This document shows, in pieces, positions 42,034 through 55,256 of a DNA stretch of 64,000 bases; position 1 is the first letter of the stretch; every line of letters begins with the position of its first letter. The translations under genes were made by a program, and so were the position numbers. Where the stretch lies: assembly GCA_964247055.1 (NCBI GenBank), contig OZ176051.1, positions 13,516,001 to 13,580,000 of the forward strand, read 5' to 3'. The stretch comes from Paragordius varius (taxonomy: Eukaryota; Nematomorpha). The notes under the pieces are model-generated. The model had not been told where the DNA came from and did no database searches. It saw only the letters and a list, made by a program, of their open reading frames with translations.

Positions 42034-44040
42034 AAGCCCTAAAACAAAGATATACATACATACTTAATCAAAGTTCATATATATGATGGGAATAGTTATT
42101 TTGTGAGCCCTATAAATTAGATTTTGTTATTTATGCTCGTCGACACTTAGAACCGGTCATTTACTAACTTAACCAATTAGGACTTTTTAAAGTGAATGGT
42201 TGATTTTTGCTGTGAATAATTAAAAAAATGGTTATGTGAATCTAATTCCACCTTTTTAATAAAATTAAATATCCGACAAAAGTATGGAAAAAATGAAAAC
42301 ATGATATTAAATTCATTTTTTTGGATATATATTTTCCCAATTTTAATATCGATGTTTTCATAATTTTTCACATAAAATATATAGCATTTAGTAACCTTAA
42401 ATATATGGATAATTTTAGAAAAGGTGTTTTCAGGTGGTCATAAAAACCACATTATTTTTTATGGATTTTTATGGACAAAATAAATAAATAATTTTTAAAT
42501 AACTCCGGAAATTTAATTAAATCTTTATTTTTGCCAAAATGTCTTATTGTTTGCAAAGCAAGGCCACAAAGTTTTAATGGATAAATGTCAAATTTGAAGC
42601 GGAATAGGAGAGGAAAACCATTCTTTCACAACATTTCAATCCCAAGAGTAATCAAAATTTACAGCTTTTTATATACGATAAATATATTAGGATGGAATAA
42701 TGAATATACTTATTTGGGCAACAATCAAAATTATAATATAATCTGAACTGTTTAAAATTGTTGGCCAATCTATATGTAGATTTTTAATTTGCAATCCGCA
42801 CTCTGCACCCGCGATAAAAAATTTTTAATTTATAAGCTTTAATAATAGCAAGACGTGTAAACAGAAAGAATACTCCAATATTTATATTAATGATAATCTT
42901 TCCATATTTCACATGTATTGCCCCAATTCACAGCGTATAAATGAACAAATTAGTATATGATAAATATTTTTTAACTATAGAGAAATCATATAAGGCTTCA
43001 TTTTATTTTTAATTAAATTAAGACTATTTTGATATCAATTAAGAAATGAAATGTTTGAAATCTAAAATTAGGGTTAAAGCTTTTTGTCAAATAATGGCTA
43101 TGTATATTTTTAATCCTTATTAATATTCTTTTGATGTCTAATACTGATTTAGTATGGCCAATTTAGTAAGATAGATCTATATTCCTTAATGTTAAAATTT
43201 AAGGACTAATTATTATGAAACAAGACAAAAAAAACTTTAAAAAACGAAATAAAATGAGCTTTTTATGCAATTAAAGTTTAATTTTTTATCAAAATTTTTT
43301 TTGAAAAATATATTTTTTCTTTAAAAAAAATTAAGATTTTCGATCCCTAACTTAGTTGGAAGGTTAATTAGCGCTAAATCTTTTTTTTAAAAGCACCAAC
43401 TAGGTTGATGATCATATTTCACACCAGCAAAAAATGGCAAAAGTTATAAATTTAAGGTCACGAAATTAAGGTGCCCAGTCAAAAAGTAAAAACAGAAAAT
43501 ACAGCTAAAGCAGTATAGGATTTAAATTATTAATAAATTTATGCAGACAATTTTGATTTTTAATGCGTAAATACGAAGCTTTAAAGTTGTAATATCCTTT
43601 TATCTCATTACTTTCGAGGCAGTTTTCTACACCAAGCCGAATTTAAACATTAAGTAAATTATATATATAATATTGGGCAAAATAGAAAAAAATGGTCTTT
43701 TAAGCGCGTTATAATTTTAGGATAAATAAAATGAAAAATAAATCATGATCTTAAACTTCTGACGGGCAAGATGTCTTTTACTTTTAAATAAGCTAAATAT
43801 ACGAATATAAAAAAGATATTTCATCTGTTTATATTAATTGGATAAATAGCCGAATTGACCATATTTTACATTATCATTTAAAATTTTAAATGTAATTATC
43901 GATAATTAATTTGATCATACCACTTATATGCATATTTTATTAGTTTTTAAAACTATGGGATAAAAATACCTAAAATAATTTTTCTAACAACTCATAAAAA
44001 CGATAATATTTGGCAATCGAATATAAATTGAAAAATATAA
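42034..44040. other. AT-rich region, nothing recognised
   Basis: About 2 kb without a supported feature. The 64-codon frame at 42177-42371 is low-complexity. Composition and texture suggest decayed repeats. Confidence 0.4.
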
Positions 44041-44277
44041 CAGTAAAAATTGAAATTATACGGACAGAAAATATAAAGACAACCATATCTTTTAAAACCT
44101 AAATGTTTCCCATTTAAGCTACTTAGTTAAATTTAAAAATGAATTGTGTGTTAGTAACTTTGCCATTTAAAACAATAATTTATATTGAAATAAATCAAAA
44201 AAGTATGGTTGTATTTTAGAAAAAAATATTTATCTTTATATATATACGTTTTGTCCGTATAATTTCAGATTTTACTG
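44041..44277. repeat. MITE family M2, about 237 bp, complete
   Basis: The ends CAGTAAAAATTGAAATTATA and ATAATTTCAGATTTTACTG are inverted repeats that continue through the CGGACA and AAAGACAACCATA blocks. TA follows the right end; the left flank is ATAA. It matches 15715-16001. Confidence 0.8.
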
Positions 44278-45365
44278 TATATTATTGATCTAGGATTTTG
44301 TATTTTTCTTGCAGTTTATCATGCAAACCCAAGGACTGAAAATAAATGTATAATATTTTTTCAGTTTATAACATTTAATTAACGTTTTTGTTTCAATCTT
44401 AATATATGGAAGGAATTAAAATTGGGAAACTTTATAAAAGGCTTAATATTTAATGGATGAAACCCTTGCCTTATACACAACATTAGATATTTGCAATATC
44501 TAACTTATTTTAAATTATCATATTCTCATATTAAATTTTGCATGGCTAGTATGGCTTCTTTTGATTAGGACAGGGATCAGGGCATAAATTTCCAAAAATA
44601 TATAAAATTTAATATGATATACGTTTAATAATATAATTAATTAAAATGTGATTTATTAAATGTGTTTTTTTCTATTATATGATATGATAATAATATTATT
44701 ATGATTTATTTTATCATATCTATATATTTTAAGCATGCATGCATATTTTGGCTGAGTGTAGAATAAATTATAAAGTTTTGAAAATTTTTAACGATAAGTT
44801 TGTTGATATTTTATTCGCAAAGATAAACTAAAAATGAGAAGTTTAAGCACGAGCATTCTAAGCATACTACTTTAAAATTTCTATTCTCTTATGGGATTTA
44901 TTTTTGAACTTATATAGTTTAGATGAGCAAAATGAATTTTATAATATTTCAATATATATATATATATTAATATGAATATAATCAGTAAAAATAATTTATA
45001 TTTAAAGATATTATTACTATATTTAGTTAATTTATGCTTATACACATCTTTAGGATATAAAATGTCACAAGAAAGAATGATCTAGATATGTAGTAAAAAT
45101 GGTTAACATTTGAAAATTTATTTAAAAAATATTGGGATAGAACACAAACATAAGTTTTTTACAATTCCTCTGGATTTATAAAAATAAGTGTATGGTTAAC
45201 TGATGCCAGAATATTCCGTACCAAAAAACACACATATAAAAAAATTCGATTATGCTAAAAAAATTTTGATTATTAAATCAAAACAATCCATTATTTTACT
45301 TGTCAAGATTCACTCTCATGATAATCCTTAATGGATTTCCTTTTCCGAAGTCAATATATTTCAGA

Positions 45366-45418
<53 letters not shown>

Positions 45419-45681
45419 CAAAATATTTAATTTAAGTTACAAGTGGTCTTAATTTTTTTTTAAATTTTACATTTTAAATGGGTATAAACATGGTCAGATG
45501 TAATAATTATTATTAAGCCGGCTCTAATTGTCATTAACTTTTTTGACAATTAATATGGAAAATGCAAAAAAAATTTAGCGTAAGGAAAATTTTTTTTATC
45601 AATTATTTGTAAGCTAAACATCCCAATTAACAAAAAAAGATATCATAAATTTAGAAATAAAGTGTGTCCAAGAATTTACTA

Positions 45682-45724
<43 letters not shown>

Positions 45725-45952
45725 AATAAGAATATATTTTAAACGAGATATATACATACATATATATACATTTAGCGTTGGCTTCAATATAATCTAGTTA
45801 GTATCGTGTTTTTTTCATATAATTGTTACATTTAAAAAGAATTTTATTCCAATTTATCTTAAAAATTAAATTTAAAACAATAAAACTGTGAGTCAATACC
45901 CATTTTAGTTTTTCCCTTAAATTTGTATTATTCCACACATTTAAAGGTAATT
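44278..45952. other. AT-rich region with two (TA)n tracts
   Basis: TA runs at about 45370-45414 and 45687-45722. No gene recognised. The last part is the upstream region of the secreted-protein candidate at 45953. Confidence 0.4.
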
Positions 45953-46481
45953 ATGAGATTTGAAAATTGCTATATCGGGATTCGGCTTAGTTCCATCCTT
46001 ATTTTTGCCCTGTTATGCATGGGATTTTTCTCTACTGATTTCGGGACAAAATGTGGATGTGAAGCAAGATATTTACCAACTAAAAGACTCACTTCCGAAG
46101 CTAATATGAATGTTAGAGAAGATTTCCTAAACAATAATTGGGTAATTTTTTATATTTTTTTTATAATCAAAAATATTTGGAACACCTACCGTTACTGTTC
46201 AAAAGTTTCAAATGAGTGAAAATCGAATAGTTATGGATTTAACTATGAACTGTAATAAAATAAGTTATTATATAGGTAAATGTAAATCCAAAATACTCGT
46301 CGGAAACAATAATCATTCAGTCGCATATTTTTATAATGTTGTGAGAATAGACTATAATATTTCTTTCAACCCAAACGACTTTGCGGCCCGTATTTTTTAC
46401 TCAAAAAACGCACGGGTATGGGCAATAAATATTTTATTTGATTATAAATACAAGACAGTATCAAACATAAATTTATTTTAA
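45953..46481 (+). CDS. secreted protein candidate, two exons (model)
   Basis: Exon 1 (45953-46141) starts MRFENCYIGIRLSS and has a hydrophobic core (SILIFALLCMGFF) typical of a signal peptide, followed by KCGCEARYLPTKR and a charged region ending FLNNNW. A donor GTAATT follows. With the acceptor TTCAAAAG at 46205 (64-bp intron), exon 2 (46206-46481) continues in phase as FQMSENRIVMDLTMNCNK and ends FDYKYKTVSNINLF, giving 154 aa. Exon 2 is open for 91 codons and has four aromatic-rich stretches, but no family is recognised. The start at 45953 is chosen over an in-frame ATG at 45923 because it directly precedes the signal peptide. The acceptor lacks a good pyrimidine tract, which lowers confidence. 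Confidence 0.45.
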
Positions 46482-48189
46482 CAATTGCAAGTTTACAATG
46501 CTTTGGAAAAACTTATATTAGAAATTGTTTAAGAAGTATTTTAATTTGACTTAGATTTTGTAAATAGAATTTTTTTATTTATGTAATTTTGTATTTGGCA
46601 TTTTTTGAAATTTCTCGCGAACTTTTGGAGGGCCGCGTGTTCAAACACCTGGACTAAAATATAAAAAAGATATAAAGGAACTTATATTGTCGTAGATAGT
46701 CAGATTAATAGCAAAAGATTCTGAAATCAAAAGTGTACGCTAGAGATTCCCGTTAAGACTTCAGCTTAATTAAAATTTTAATTATTTTATAATAATCCGC
46801 TCGCAAAGCAATTTTTAAATTTAGTTTTTTTATATACCCATAAAAATACTTGGATATAAAAATATCGAGCAATTATAAAACAGCAAAGTAGCCGTATATA
46901 TTTATTATGAAACACTTAAAGCATTTACAAAGCCATCAGACAATTTATAATATATTTTAAACCAAAAAAGATTGATAGTACTAGCCCTTTTGGAGTCTCC
47001 TTTACCATTAATTCAATATAAACAAGCATTATTTTATCGATTATATATTAAAAAAGAATACTCATTTATATTTTCATGATTAAAATAAATGAAATTATTT
47101 AATTAAATTGATTAAAGGGATGCAGCGAAAAAACATAATACATTACTGAAGCTGCGTTGTTAAACCCCTTAGAGTAAGAATGATATCTTAAAAGAAGATG
47201 TCTTTGGTTTTAGTTGCCCTAAATTAATTAGAAAAAAGGCGGACATAACGAGAATTTATACTCTACAAGCGTATTTTTATTGAATCAAAGAAACGGAGAA
47301 CGTCACAAAAACTTAATGGTATATTTAATGTCTTAAAATTGACACATTTTTTTTAATTTTTCCCCTGAATTATGGTATAGGTTCCCAACTGTTAAGCGGT
47401 TTTTTAATAAAATTAATTTCAAGAAATCATTTGCCTGTCTATTCAAAAAAATTTCCATCCTCTACTCATTTTGTCAATTTTCTGGTAACATATGAATTAT
47501 GCCAGAAAACTGATTTTCTTTCCAACTAACCATTAAACCCATTTTCCAACGTCATAAGTTCAACCGGCCCTCCCAGACATTAGGTGCAGCCTGATAAAAA
47601 ATTGGACATTTACAAAAATATCTTTATAAAATCTTGGTAAAATTGATATTTCTGAAACAAATTTTATGAATATAATTGGCAACGACAAAACAAGTGCTGC
47701 ATCCCGTTGGCATTTTACAATTTTATGTGAAATCTAAAATAATATTTATTTATAAATGTATATATATATATATATATATATATAATCTGGGCCGGCCGGA
47801 GTTTTTGAGTGAAAAAACGGCCCTTTAAGCTTGAGTTCAACACCCCTAATCAAAGTTAGAGTTCTACTATGCAAGAGTGTACACCATCGTTACAAACTAA
47901 TATAAAACTGGCGTACAGCGGATGTGAGATAATATTTATCGAAGTATAAGGTGTCTTACACTGATTTTATGTGAGATAGTATATTGTCATGTAGCAAAAT
48001 CACTTTGCCATCCCTTCTGACTTATCCTAAGGTTTTCCGATTAATTATGGAACACGAAAATAGGCAGCTTATAAAAAACTGCTGTTATTTTTATTGTATT
48101 TTTGCTATGTTAAAATCTTGTCTTGTCCCGGATAATGTTATGTATTATGGTTCAACTAGGCTATAAAAGCTGATAATACACAATACTCA
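46482..48189. other. AT-rich region with two hAT-like end fragments
   Basis: At 46612-46655 GGAGGGCCGCGTGTTCAAAC resembles a hAT terminus read from its inner side. At 47785-47855 GGGCCGGCCGGAGTTTTTGA and TTGAGTTCAACACCCCTA resemble another. A (TA)n run is at 47758-47783. No gene recognised. Confidence 0.45.
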
Positions 48190-48625
48190 CTAGTAATGAA
48201 CAGAACTTAGTCTTCTCATTAAAGCATTTAGGCCTTGTTTTTGATGGAATACTTGGCACTGTAAAGGCCATGATTTTTGACCGCTTTGGTTTTACAAAAT
48301 AAAGCCACTTCTCATCATCAGTCACAATGCCAAAATGGTTTTTTGGCTTGAAGTGGAATCAAGTTTTACAAGTGTCACTTAACGATTTTTGATTAGAATA
48401 TAACAAATTTGTGGGTTCCATTTACCAAGTTTATTGGCTTTTCCCATTGCTCGTAAGCGCCTACTGTTTTTGTGAAAGATTTAATGCTTCCGGCCATTGT
48501 CGTTGATTTTTATTGGAATATCCTCCAATAGCTTTTTCACTTTATCGTGGTCGCCGTTGTGTGGTCTATCCGAGAGCATCGAGTTTCTTTTGCATTAAAA
48601 TTCAACTTTTATATTTTACCGTTGA
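48190..48625 (-). pseudogene. mariner transposase remnant
   Basis: The - strand reads SDRPHNGDHDKVKKLLEDIP (the linker between helix-turn-helix regions) and then GIVTDDEKWLYFVKPKRSK, the first catalytic region of mariner transposases (family HRIVTGDEKWI-YENPKRKK, with the Asp retained). The stretch between these is frame-shifted and contains stops; the C-terminal half and the inverted ends are not recognisable. An old fragment. Confidence 0.75.
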
Positions 48626-49755
48626 AAGCCAATTAATACCCGGTTCAGTGGGTTATATCTTTTAACCCCGGCGCAGTTAAGCAAAGCACTCAATATACGA
48701 AAGTCGATATATTTTGGTATTTTACGAAGAAACGTAAATTGGAAATAATTAAGGAATTATTAAAGAGTAGAATTGAAGGTTAATTAATGTCATATATTAT
48801 ATAACATATTTTTGGATCAAGTAATATTTTTGAAAGATATCATAGAGCGAAAAAGGAGATAAGTATTCAGGAAAAAAACAATGTTAAACGCCACATAATT
48901 AATTTATGGCGAAGTCAAAAAGGCGCAGCAACCATTTTGTTATATCCAGCATAATGTTTGAATATTTTATTTCAATTGTATAGAAAAAGTTAAGTAAAGT
49001 TATTTTAAATTCGGTCAGCAAATTTTTCATTTATAAAAAATCCGATAATGATTTATGCTAATCAACTGGTAAGCTACGAAATAAGAGAAGAAGAATTAGT
49101 AGATATTCAGAGGATCGCATTAAACTCAAAACAGGTTCCCATACAATGTCCAAATAGAATCCTACGATATTCTAAATAAGTTATAAAGTTATGCCAAAAG
49201 TTTTGGGAAACGTAGAATATGAGTGGCCTAAGGTTTGGTATGTTCTGTTAATTAAATGCATATAAAATGCGTAACTATTGATTTATATGACAATGATACT
49301 AAAGTTAAGATTGAAATAAGACATAATATTAAAATTAAGCGTCGTTCTATTATGGGAAAGTCTGAGAGTCTACAAATCAAGATATCATAAATGGCTGATT
49401 AAAATAGTTTGGAAGAAGGGCATATGTAGGTAGCTATAAGGTAAGAGGTGTCTTGGCCCCAATAAACATTAACAGACAGCCCTTACTTAAAAACCAGCGA
49501 ATACTCAGAGACAATTTTCCCCTAAAAATCGTGGAGATGTAGATGTAATTATTCTACGGTCTTGTTTAGTTAAAGCATAAATGAGGGAAATGAAATTATT
49601 CACTAAATGCCTTACTCAAAAAGTTTTAAAGTTCGATGATCAAAAGAGAAACCTCTTGAAAAAATATATTGGCGTAAAAAAGTACGCACGAAAAGAGTGA
49701 GTAGCTTAACACACTTAGGAAAACAATTATATGAAATAAAAGATTGTTAATTATA
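48626..49755. other. AT-rich region, possible LINE remnant at its end
   Basis: Weak signs of a LINE C-terminal region (EMKLFTKCLTQKVLKF at about 49590-49640) seem to continue beyond the Harbinger element at 51690-51750, where DRLQIKWLDTIN resembles the RGRPKTKWLDT end of RTE-type elements. The Harbinger insertion would then have split a LINE. Similarity is weak. Confidence 0.35.
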
Positions 49756-51314
49756 GGGCCTGCTGAATAAAAACAAGCACCTACTGGGTAGTAGGTGCTT
49801 GATAGTATGTACTAGTTTTTGAAAAAACATTGAATAAAAATAGGTACTTACTATCATGTACGTACTTAAGTCTTTAGTATGTGTAAAATGTTTATTTTCA
49901 TTTTGTTTTTTGTTAGTTTTTGATTTCATTCATAAAATGCGTTTGAAAAATTCATAAAGAAAATTAGAAAGTCTAACTTTTGGAAAATAAATATCGATTA
50001 TCTACCCATATTTTTAAATAATGCATTTATTAATACACATTTATTCATAAATACACAAAAAATAAATCAAAATAATGTTTGAACAATTGAATCTCGTTTC
50101 ATTTTGCCAGCCTTGAGTATTTGGGTTAGATCAATATTTGCTTCACAATCCTCCACATATTCAATATCAAAATATGAATTACTAATAAAATCTGTTAAGG
50201 GTTTTAATATATTTGGATACATTATGTAATATGGAACAAGTTAATATAAGTTTTGGGATTCGTTCTAGACTTAAAATTTCGTTACCAAGTATAGGAAATC
50301 GGGTCTTCATCTGACCGAAAACCCGCGCTCGATAATGCTTCTTTCAGAACAATGTAATTTATTGAATATTTTCCGTTATCGATCATCATATTTTTGAAGG
50401 GGGTTAGGAGCCAGGATGATAGAATAGTGGATATCCATTATCACCTAACAAACAGAAATCATTTTTGCACATATATGACTGAAAAATCGTGTTTCGCCAT
50501 ATCCTTGAATCATGGCCATTGTGCATCCACAGATGTAATTTATTCATTGGCATTACATGTAAATTGTACATTGAGGGTACATCGACCCTTTCGATTTACA
50601 TAGGCATCAACATTTTCTTTAGGTCTTAATATTTCAAAGTATGAACAATCAATGCAACCAATAGCAGTTGGCATTTTATATTTGGATAGCCATAGTTTAT
50701 TCGCAATATTGAGCTTTTCAAATGACTTGGGAAATTTTAACCATTGATTTTGATATTATTTCGTCCATAACTTTAGGTATAGTTTTGCATAATGTGAAAC
50801 TATGTACGATTCCAAGGTTAAATTTATAATTCACAAAATATATACCAAATATCAATACGAATAATATCATATTAACTCGATCATTATGGATGATATATAT
50901 CCTCCAAATGAAAGAATCTAAATGAAAGAATCTAAATTAAAGAAATATTTAATTTTTAACCAAAATATGAAAAGGTCATGTTATAACTCGAATTTGAATA
51001 AATCGGTGGTTTTTTATATAAAAAATAGCTTCATTCAAAAATATTCACTCAAATATATAAAATTTAAATGTTTATAAAATAAAATTAAGGTCATTAAAAA
51101 GTATATAAACTCAAATATTTTACACAAAAATAAAATAATCGAAGAAAATGATATGATTGTGAACATTCTTGAAAAAAAAACCAATATTTTTTAACAAAAG
51201 TAATAATCTCTGCAAATTGAACTCACAAAGCTTAAATAGAGAAGGAAAAAAATTATTATTAATAATAAAACAAATAATATTTAATTAATATATTAATAGG
51301 TTTATATATATGTA

Positions 51315-51356
<42 letters not shown>

Positions 51357-51656
51357 GAATCATGTAATTTAAAAAAACATTTATCTTAGAAATTTTATAA
51401 AAATATAACCGATATTATTTTAAGTGAAAAAATAATAGTTTAAAATGTTGCCATTTACCAGCTTAAAAAAACCAGTAAGTACTAGTTAAAATTTGTAAAA
51501 AGACAATTTTTATTCAATGATATTTGTCAGTATATACTGGTAAACATAGTACGTACTGGATAGTAAAAGCAATATATTTTTTTATTCAATACATAGCTAG
51601 TATATACTGGAAAAAACCTAGTTTTTAGTATATACTAGCTTTTATTCAGCAGGCCC
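49756..51656 (-). mobile_element. PIF/Harbinger DNA transposon, 1.9 kb, complete ends
   Basis: The inverted ends are GGGCCTGCTGAATAAAA and TTTTATTCAGCAGGCCC. ATA flanks both sides (49753-49755, 51657-51659), a 3-bp duplication as in this superfamily, although TTA/TAA is more usual. Just inside both ends are small self-complementary motifs (GCACCTACTGGGTAGTAGGT(GC), AGTATATACT repeated). The transposase remnant is on the - strand. A (TA)n run interrupts the inner left side at 51308-51352. Confidence 0.85.
50100..50830 (-). pseudogene. HARBI1-like transposase remnant
   Basis: The - strand reads AIGCIDCSYFEILRPKENV and then DAYVNRKGRCTLNVQ, which matches the first catalytic block of HARBI1-type nucleases (family VVGCIDGTHVPI-P, YVNRKG-HSINVQ). 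Further on come SVDAQWPW (family V-ARWPGS), WLLTPF and an ERGFSVR-like piece. The Asp of CID is present. Stops and frame changes interrupt it, and the Myb-like second gene of the superfamily is not visible. Inactive. Confidence 0.8.
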
Positions 51657-52360
51657 ATAGTAATATATATACCCAATAGCTGGAGAAAAAACGATTAACA
51701 AAAGCGGGACCGACTACAAATAAAATGGTTAGATACAATAAATAAACTATGATTACATTAAAAAGTATGAAAGCCATAAATAATAAAAGTAACATGTGCT
51801 AAACTGGATTCTATTTAGATCATGCATCGTTCACATTTTATAATAATATAACTTTACATCAATTAACAAAAAATCAATTTTTAAATTTAGAGCTTTTCTC
51901 TAAGATAATTAATTACCCTTCAAAATTAAGCATATATAATGAAAATAATCTACAGCTAACAAACGCCGTGCATTAAGGTATTAAGCGAATTTTGTTACGC
52001 CAAACCTCCTATCATAAGGGTTCACTTAAAACAACCAATCTCAACTAAAAGCACGCTGACAAACTATTAATACTAATATAATTTCCGAATATCATTAATT
52101 TTAATCGGTGAACGGGATTTTTTTATAATTTACATTGATATAAAATATTTGCAGAATAAACAAATTGTGTTTTCTTATTTGATATTTGGCAATAAGAATT
52201 TTTTTAATTTTATTTAATAATATAAATTTATAGAAAAAACCGAGATTCATCTTGTATCCCGATGATGATGGCTTCAATAAGGTTTGTTTTTAGAGATATT
52301 TAATTTTTATATTATGTATATTCAGTGCACATAATTGGAACTATAAAAATGAGATATAAT
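51657..52360. other. AT-rich region
   Basis: The first 130 bp may be the far half of a LINE remnant split by the Harbinger element. The rest shows no feature. Confidence 0.35.
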
Positions 52361-52361
52361 A

Positions 52362-52660
52362 TGCCATTTTTCAGGCGCAACACTTTTTCAAGCAAACGCC
52401 ACATTTCTAACCAAACGCAACTTTTTTATGCAAAAGCAAAATTTTTTCAAGCAAACTAACATTTTTTCAAGAAAACGCATCATTTACGCAACATTTTTTC
52501 AAATGAACCATTTTCCACTAACGGAACTAAAAATGTTGCGTTGCTTGAAATATCTTGCGTTTGTTTAAAAATGCGTTTGGTTTAAAAAATGTTGCGTTTT
52601 GATGAAAAATGCTGCGTTAGAAAAATTCTTGCTTTTGACTGAAAGGTATATATTCTGATG
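52362..52660. repeat. palindromic element built of CGCAA/TTTTTTCAAGCAAA units
   Basis: The left half has about five degenerate units of the type CGCAACATTTTTTCAAGCAA, and the right half has the same units inverted (AAATGTTGCGTTGCTTGAAA, then AATATCTTGCGTTTG). The ends (TATGCCATTTTTCAGGCGCA left; inverted TATACCTTTCAGTCAAAAGC right) are loosely related. The plan, tandem units in opposite orientation at the two ends, is the same as in family A MITEs but with unrelated sequence. Confidence 0.65.
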
Positions 52661-53875
52661 GATAAATGTCATAAAATCTTATGGTACTTAATTAATTTAA
52701 TTGAGCGTATTTTCTTAAATATTTTTTTTCATAAAAGCCAGATGACTCAATCCACAAATATCATTAAAATATTTATACACTGCAAAAATGGGCAATTATA
52801 AATCACATGATAGCTAAAGGATAACGATAGAATATTGAAATCATATTATTAATAACTAAAATCAAATCTAATTTTCGCACATTAAAATATAACAAAGCTT
52901 CAAACTTAATTTTGTTTGTCAATGTGTACCAAAATGATATTTCTAGTTCAAAATATTACAGATAAAGTTACATTTTTCAGATAATCCTTAAAAGATTTTA
53001 CTAGAAATCCTTTTTATTATATAATACCTATGCATATAACGATTACCCAATATATCTTGTTTAAAGAATGGTAAATATAATTTGTACCAAGCGGAACGTA
53101 TAATTTTTATAAAACCTGCAATATACTATGAATATTTGTTTACCCAATCGTAGGAAAAAAACATCCATAACTTGTTTTTGGCTTTAATCCCGGCTCTCGT
53201 AAAAGCTTTTTAAATCTATTGATTCAATAGTTTTATACTTTGTGATAATTATACGTTACTTCCGCTTTGTGGAAATTTTATGAATATATTTTATATAAGG
53301 ATTGATTTTATTTTACTACAATATGTTATAAAATAATTTTTACCGTAAAATCGGTAATCTTATTTCAAAATCGATCCTAAGTCTTTCAAGTGCCTGCCTA
53401 AACATATAAAAAATCGTTAGTTGACGCGTTTTTCTCTATTGTATTATTCGCCCAATGTGCGATAAAATGCGATTTTTGATATAGGTAATACTCCAAAAAA
53501 CATTTTTGTGATTCATAAATTTTGATATTTATGGTTTATTAACATTAATTTAATTGTTCTTACCATGTTATATGGCACATGATTTTAAGAATTTTTTAGA
53601 TTTCAAAAGGCCATCATGGACTTTATCTAAACATTGCAAAAACTTACCCACCCCAAAATTCCATACACCATATTTTATTAATAGTTATTTTGATTAAAAT
53701 ATTTATATAAATAAATCTTGAAAATCATATATTCAATGAATAAAAATACTTAATGTTTGCTAATAAGCGTTGTTTTTAGTCAAAAATAATAAGGCAAAAA
53801 TATATTTTAAGTAAAAATTATAAAACGAAAAAAAAACAAAAAGGTAAATTCAAATATATAATAATTATTAATTTA
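52661..53875. other. AT-rich region with one repeat arm
   Basis: About 53400-53500 is related to the arms of the 38.5-39.4 kb element. Nothing else is recognised. Confidence 0.4.
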
Positions 53876-54203
53876 TACCATTTACAATTCAAATTCACCT
53901 ATGAACAATTCAAAACCCTTGAACAATTAAAAGTCACCTTTGAACAATTTAAAACCCTCGATTAATTTAAATTTACCCTAAAATAAAAAGTGTTTTTTAA
54001 GATTAATTAATTTATATTTTTTTATTTTTAAAATATTAAATTTTGTTTAAAATTAAAATAATACTGAAAAAATAATACACTCTGCCATTAAGATATGTTT
54101 TATATAGTAATGATGAGTTATATTAGTCCGAAAACACATAATTTATTTTTAAGGTTGAATGTTCAAGGGTGAATTTGGATGAGTGAATTTGAATTGCATG
54201 GTA
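53876..54203. repeat. family B MITE, 328 bp, complete
   Basis: The ends TACCATTTACAATTCAAATT and TTTGAATTGCATGGTA are flanked by TA (53874-53875, 54204-54205). It has three to four degenerate hairpin units at the left (CCTTGAACAATTAAAAGTC, CCTTTGAACAATTTAAAACC) and two at the right. Confidence 0.8.
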
Positions 54204-54917
54204 TATATATATGAAAATAAATCCAGAGTAGTTACGTTTGTAAGTTGAAGTATTGTTTATGAATGAAAAATGGAATTTGATATAAATATTTCTTATTTTT
54301 CACTTATGGTAATAATCTTTTTATAGATTCTGCTAAAATACAAAAATAAATTATTTTTGCCACTAAATTTGACATACTATGTGATATATAATATATTACG
54401 CATTACGGTTTCCTTTAAAAATCATAAGTAGTATTTTACTCTATTGCCAAAAAATATTGAAGAGTGAATTTTACTTCAGTTTACCATATTTTTTTATATG
54501 CATAGTTTCGGATCTATAGATCTTACGGACCTCCATACAACAATTTTTATTGAGCACGTCTAAACAAAATTACTCAGTTATTATTAATTGCACTTGCTTA
54601 ATATATAATTATTTGGAACAAGCTTGCACTTATCAATATACAATTATAAATATTATCAACTTGTTTTCTGTCCAATTATTATCGACCACTTATTTCATAA
54701 TATAATGTATTACATATTATTGTAACAATCTTATACGATCATGAAATAAATTTTATATGTTTGTTAATTATTTGGGGAAATCAAATTCAAACTATTCAAG
54801 CGTACTTTTAAATTAACGGGACCATCAACTTTTAAATGCATTCGAAACTTTTGTTATACTTATTATTTACTTATAAGAGAAACATGGATAGATTCGGACG
54901 TTATCAATATTAAAACA
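54204..54917. other. AT-rich region, nothing recognised
   Basis: No supported feature. Confidence 0.4.
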
Positions 54918-55000
54918 GGGGTGCCCAATACAAATGGCGTCGCGGGCCACATTTACTTAACTTAAAAAATACGGCGGCCCGCATTTCAAAAATATAATAA
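54918..55000. repeat. hAT-type terminus fragment
   Basis: CAGGGGTGCCCAATACAAAT, then GGCGTCGCGGGCCACATTTA and CGGCGGCCCGCATTTC, is a typical hAT start with its subterminal GC-rich palindrome. A matching right end was not found. Confidence 0.6.
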
Positions 55001-55256
55001 TAAGAACAACCATAGATGTGTTTGAGAAATTAAACCACAAGATATAATTTTTATGAGTAAAAGACCCAACCGTTAAAAAAAAATTAAAGAGATATACATT
55101 AAATTTTACCATTCATAAGTATTTAGGATATTTTATTGTATTTTTAAACATACATATTTAGCTTTTTAGATACTAAATCCATAAAAAATTAAATTATAAA
55201 ACTGATAAAATTCTTCATCCAATCCTTTTCGTCGCTGTTACCACCCATGGAAAATA

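Noticed and set aside
46612-46655. Possible structured RNA or exon because of higher GC
   Set aside because: The GGGCCGCGTGTTCAAAC motif is typical of hAT ends; no frame or partner supports a gene.
52362-52660. Possible RNA gene because of the strong symmetry
   Set aside because: The tandem unit structure and loosely inverted ends suit a non-autonomous transposon; no conserved RNA fold is recognisable.
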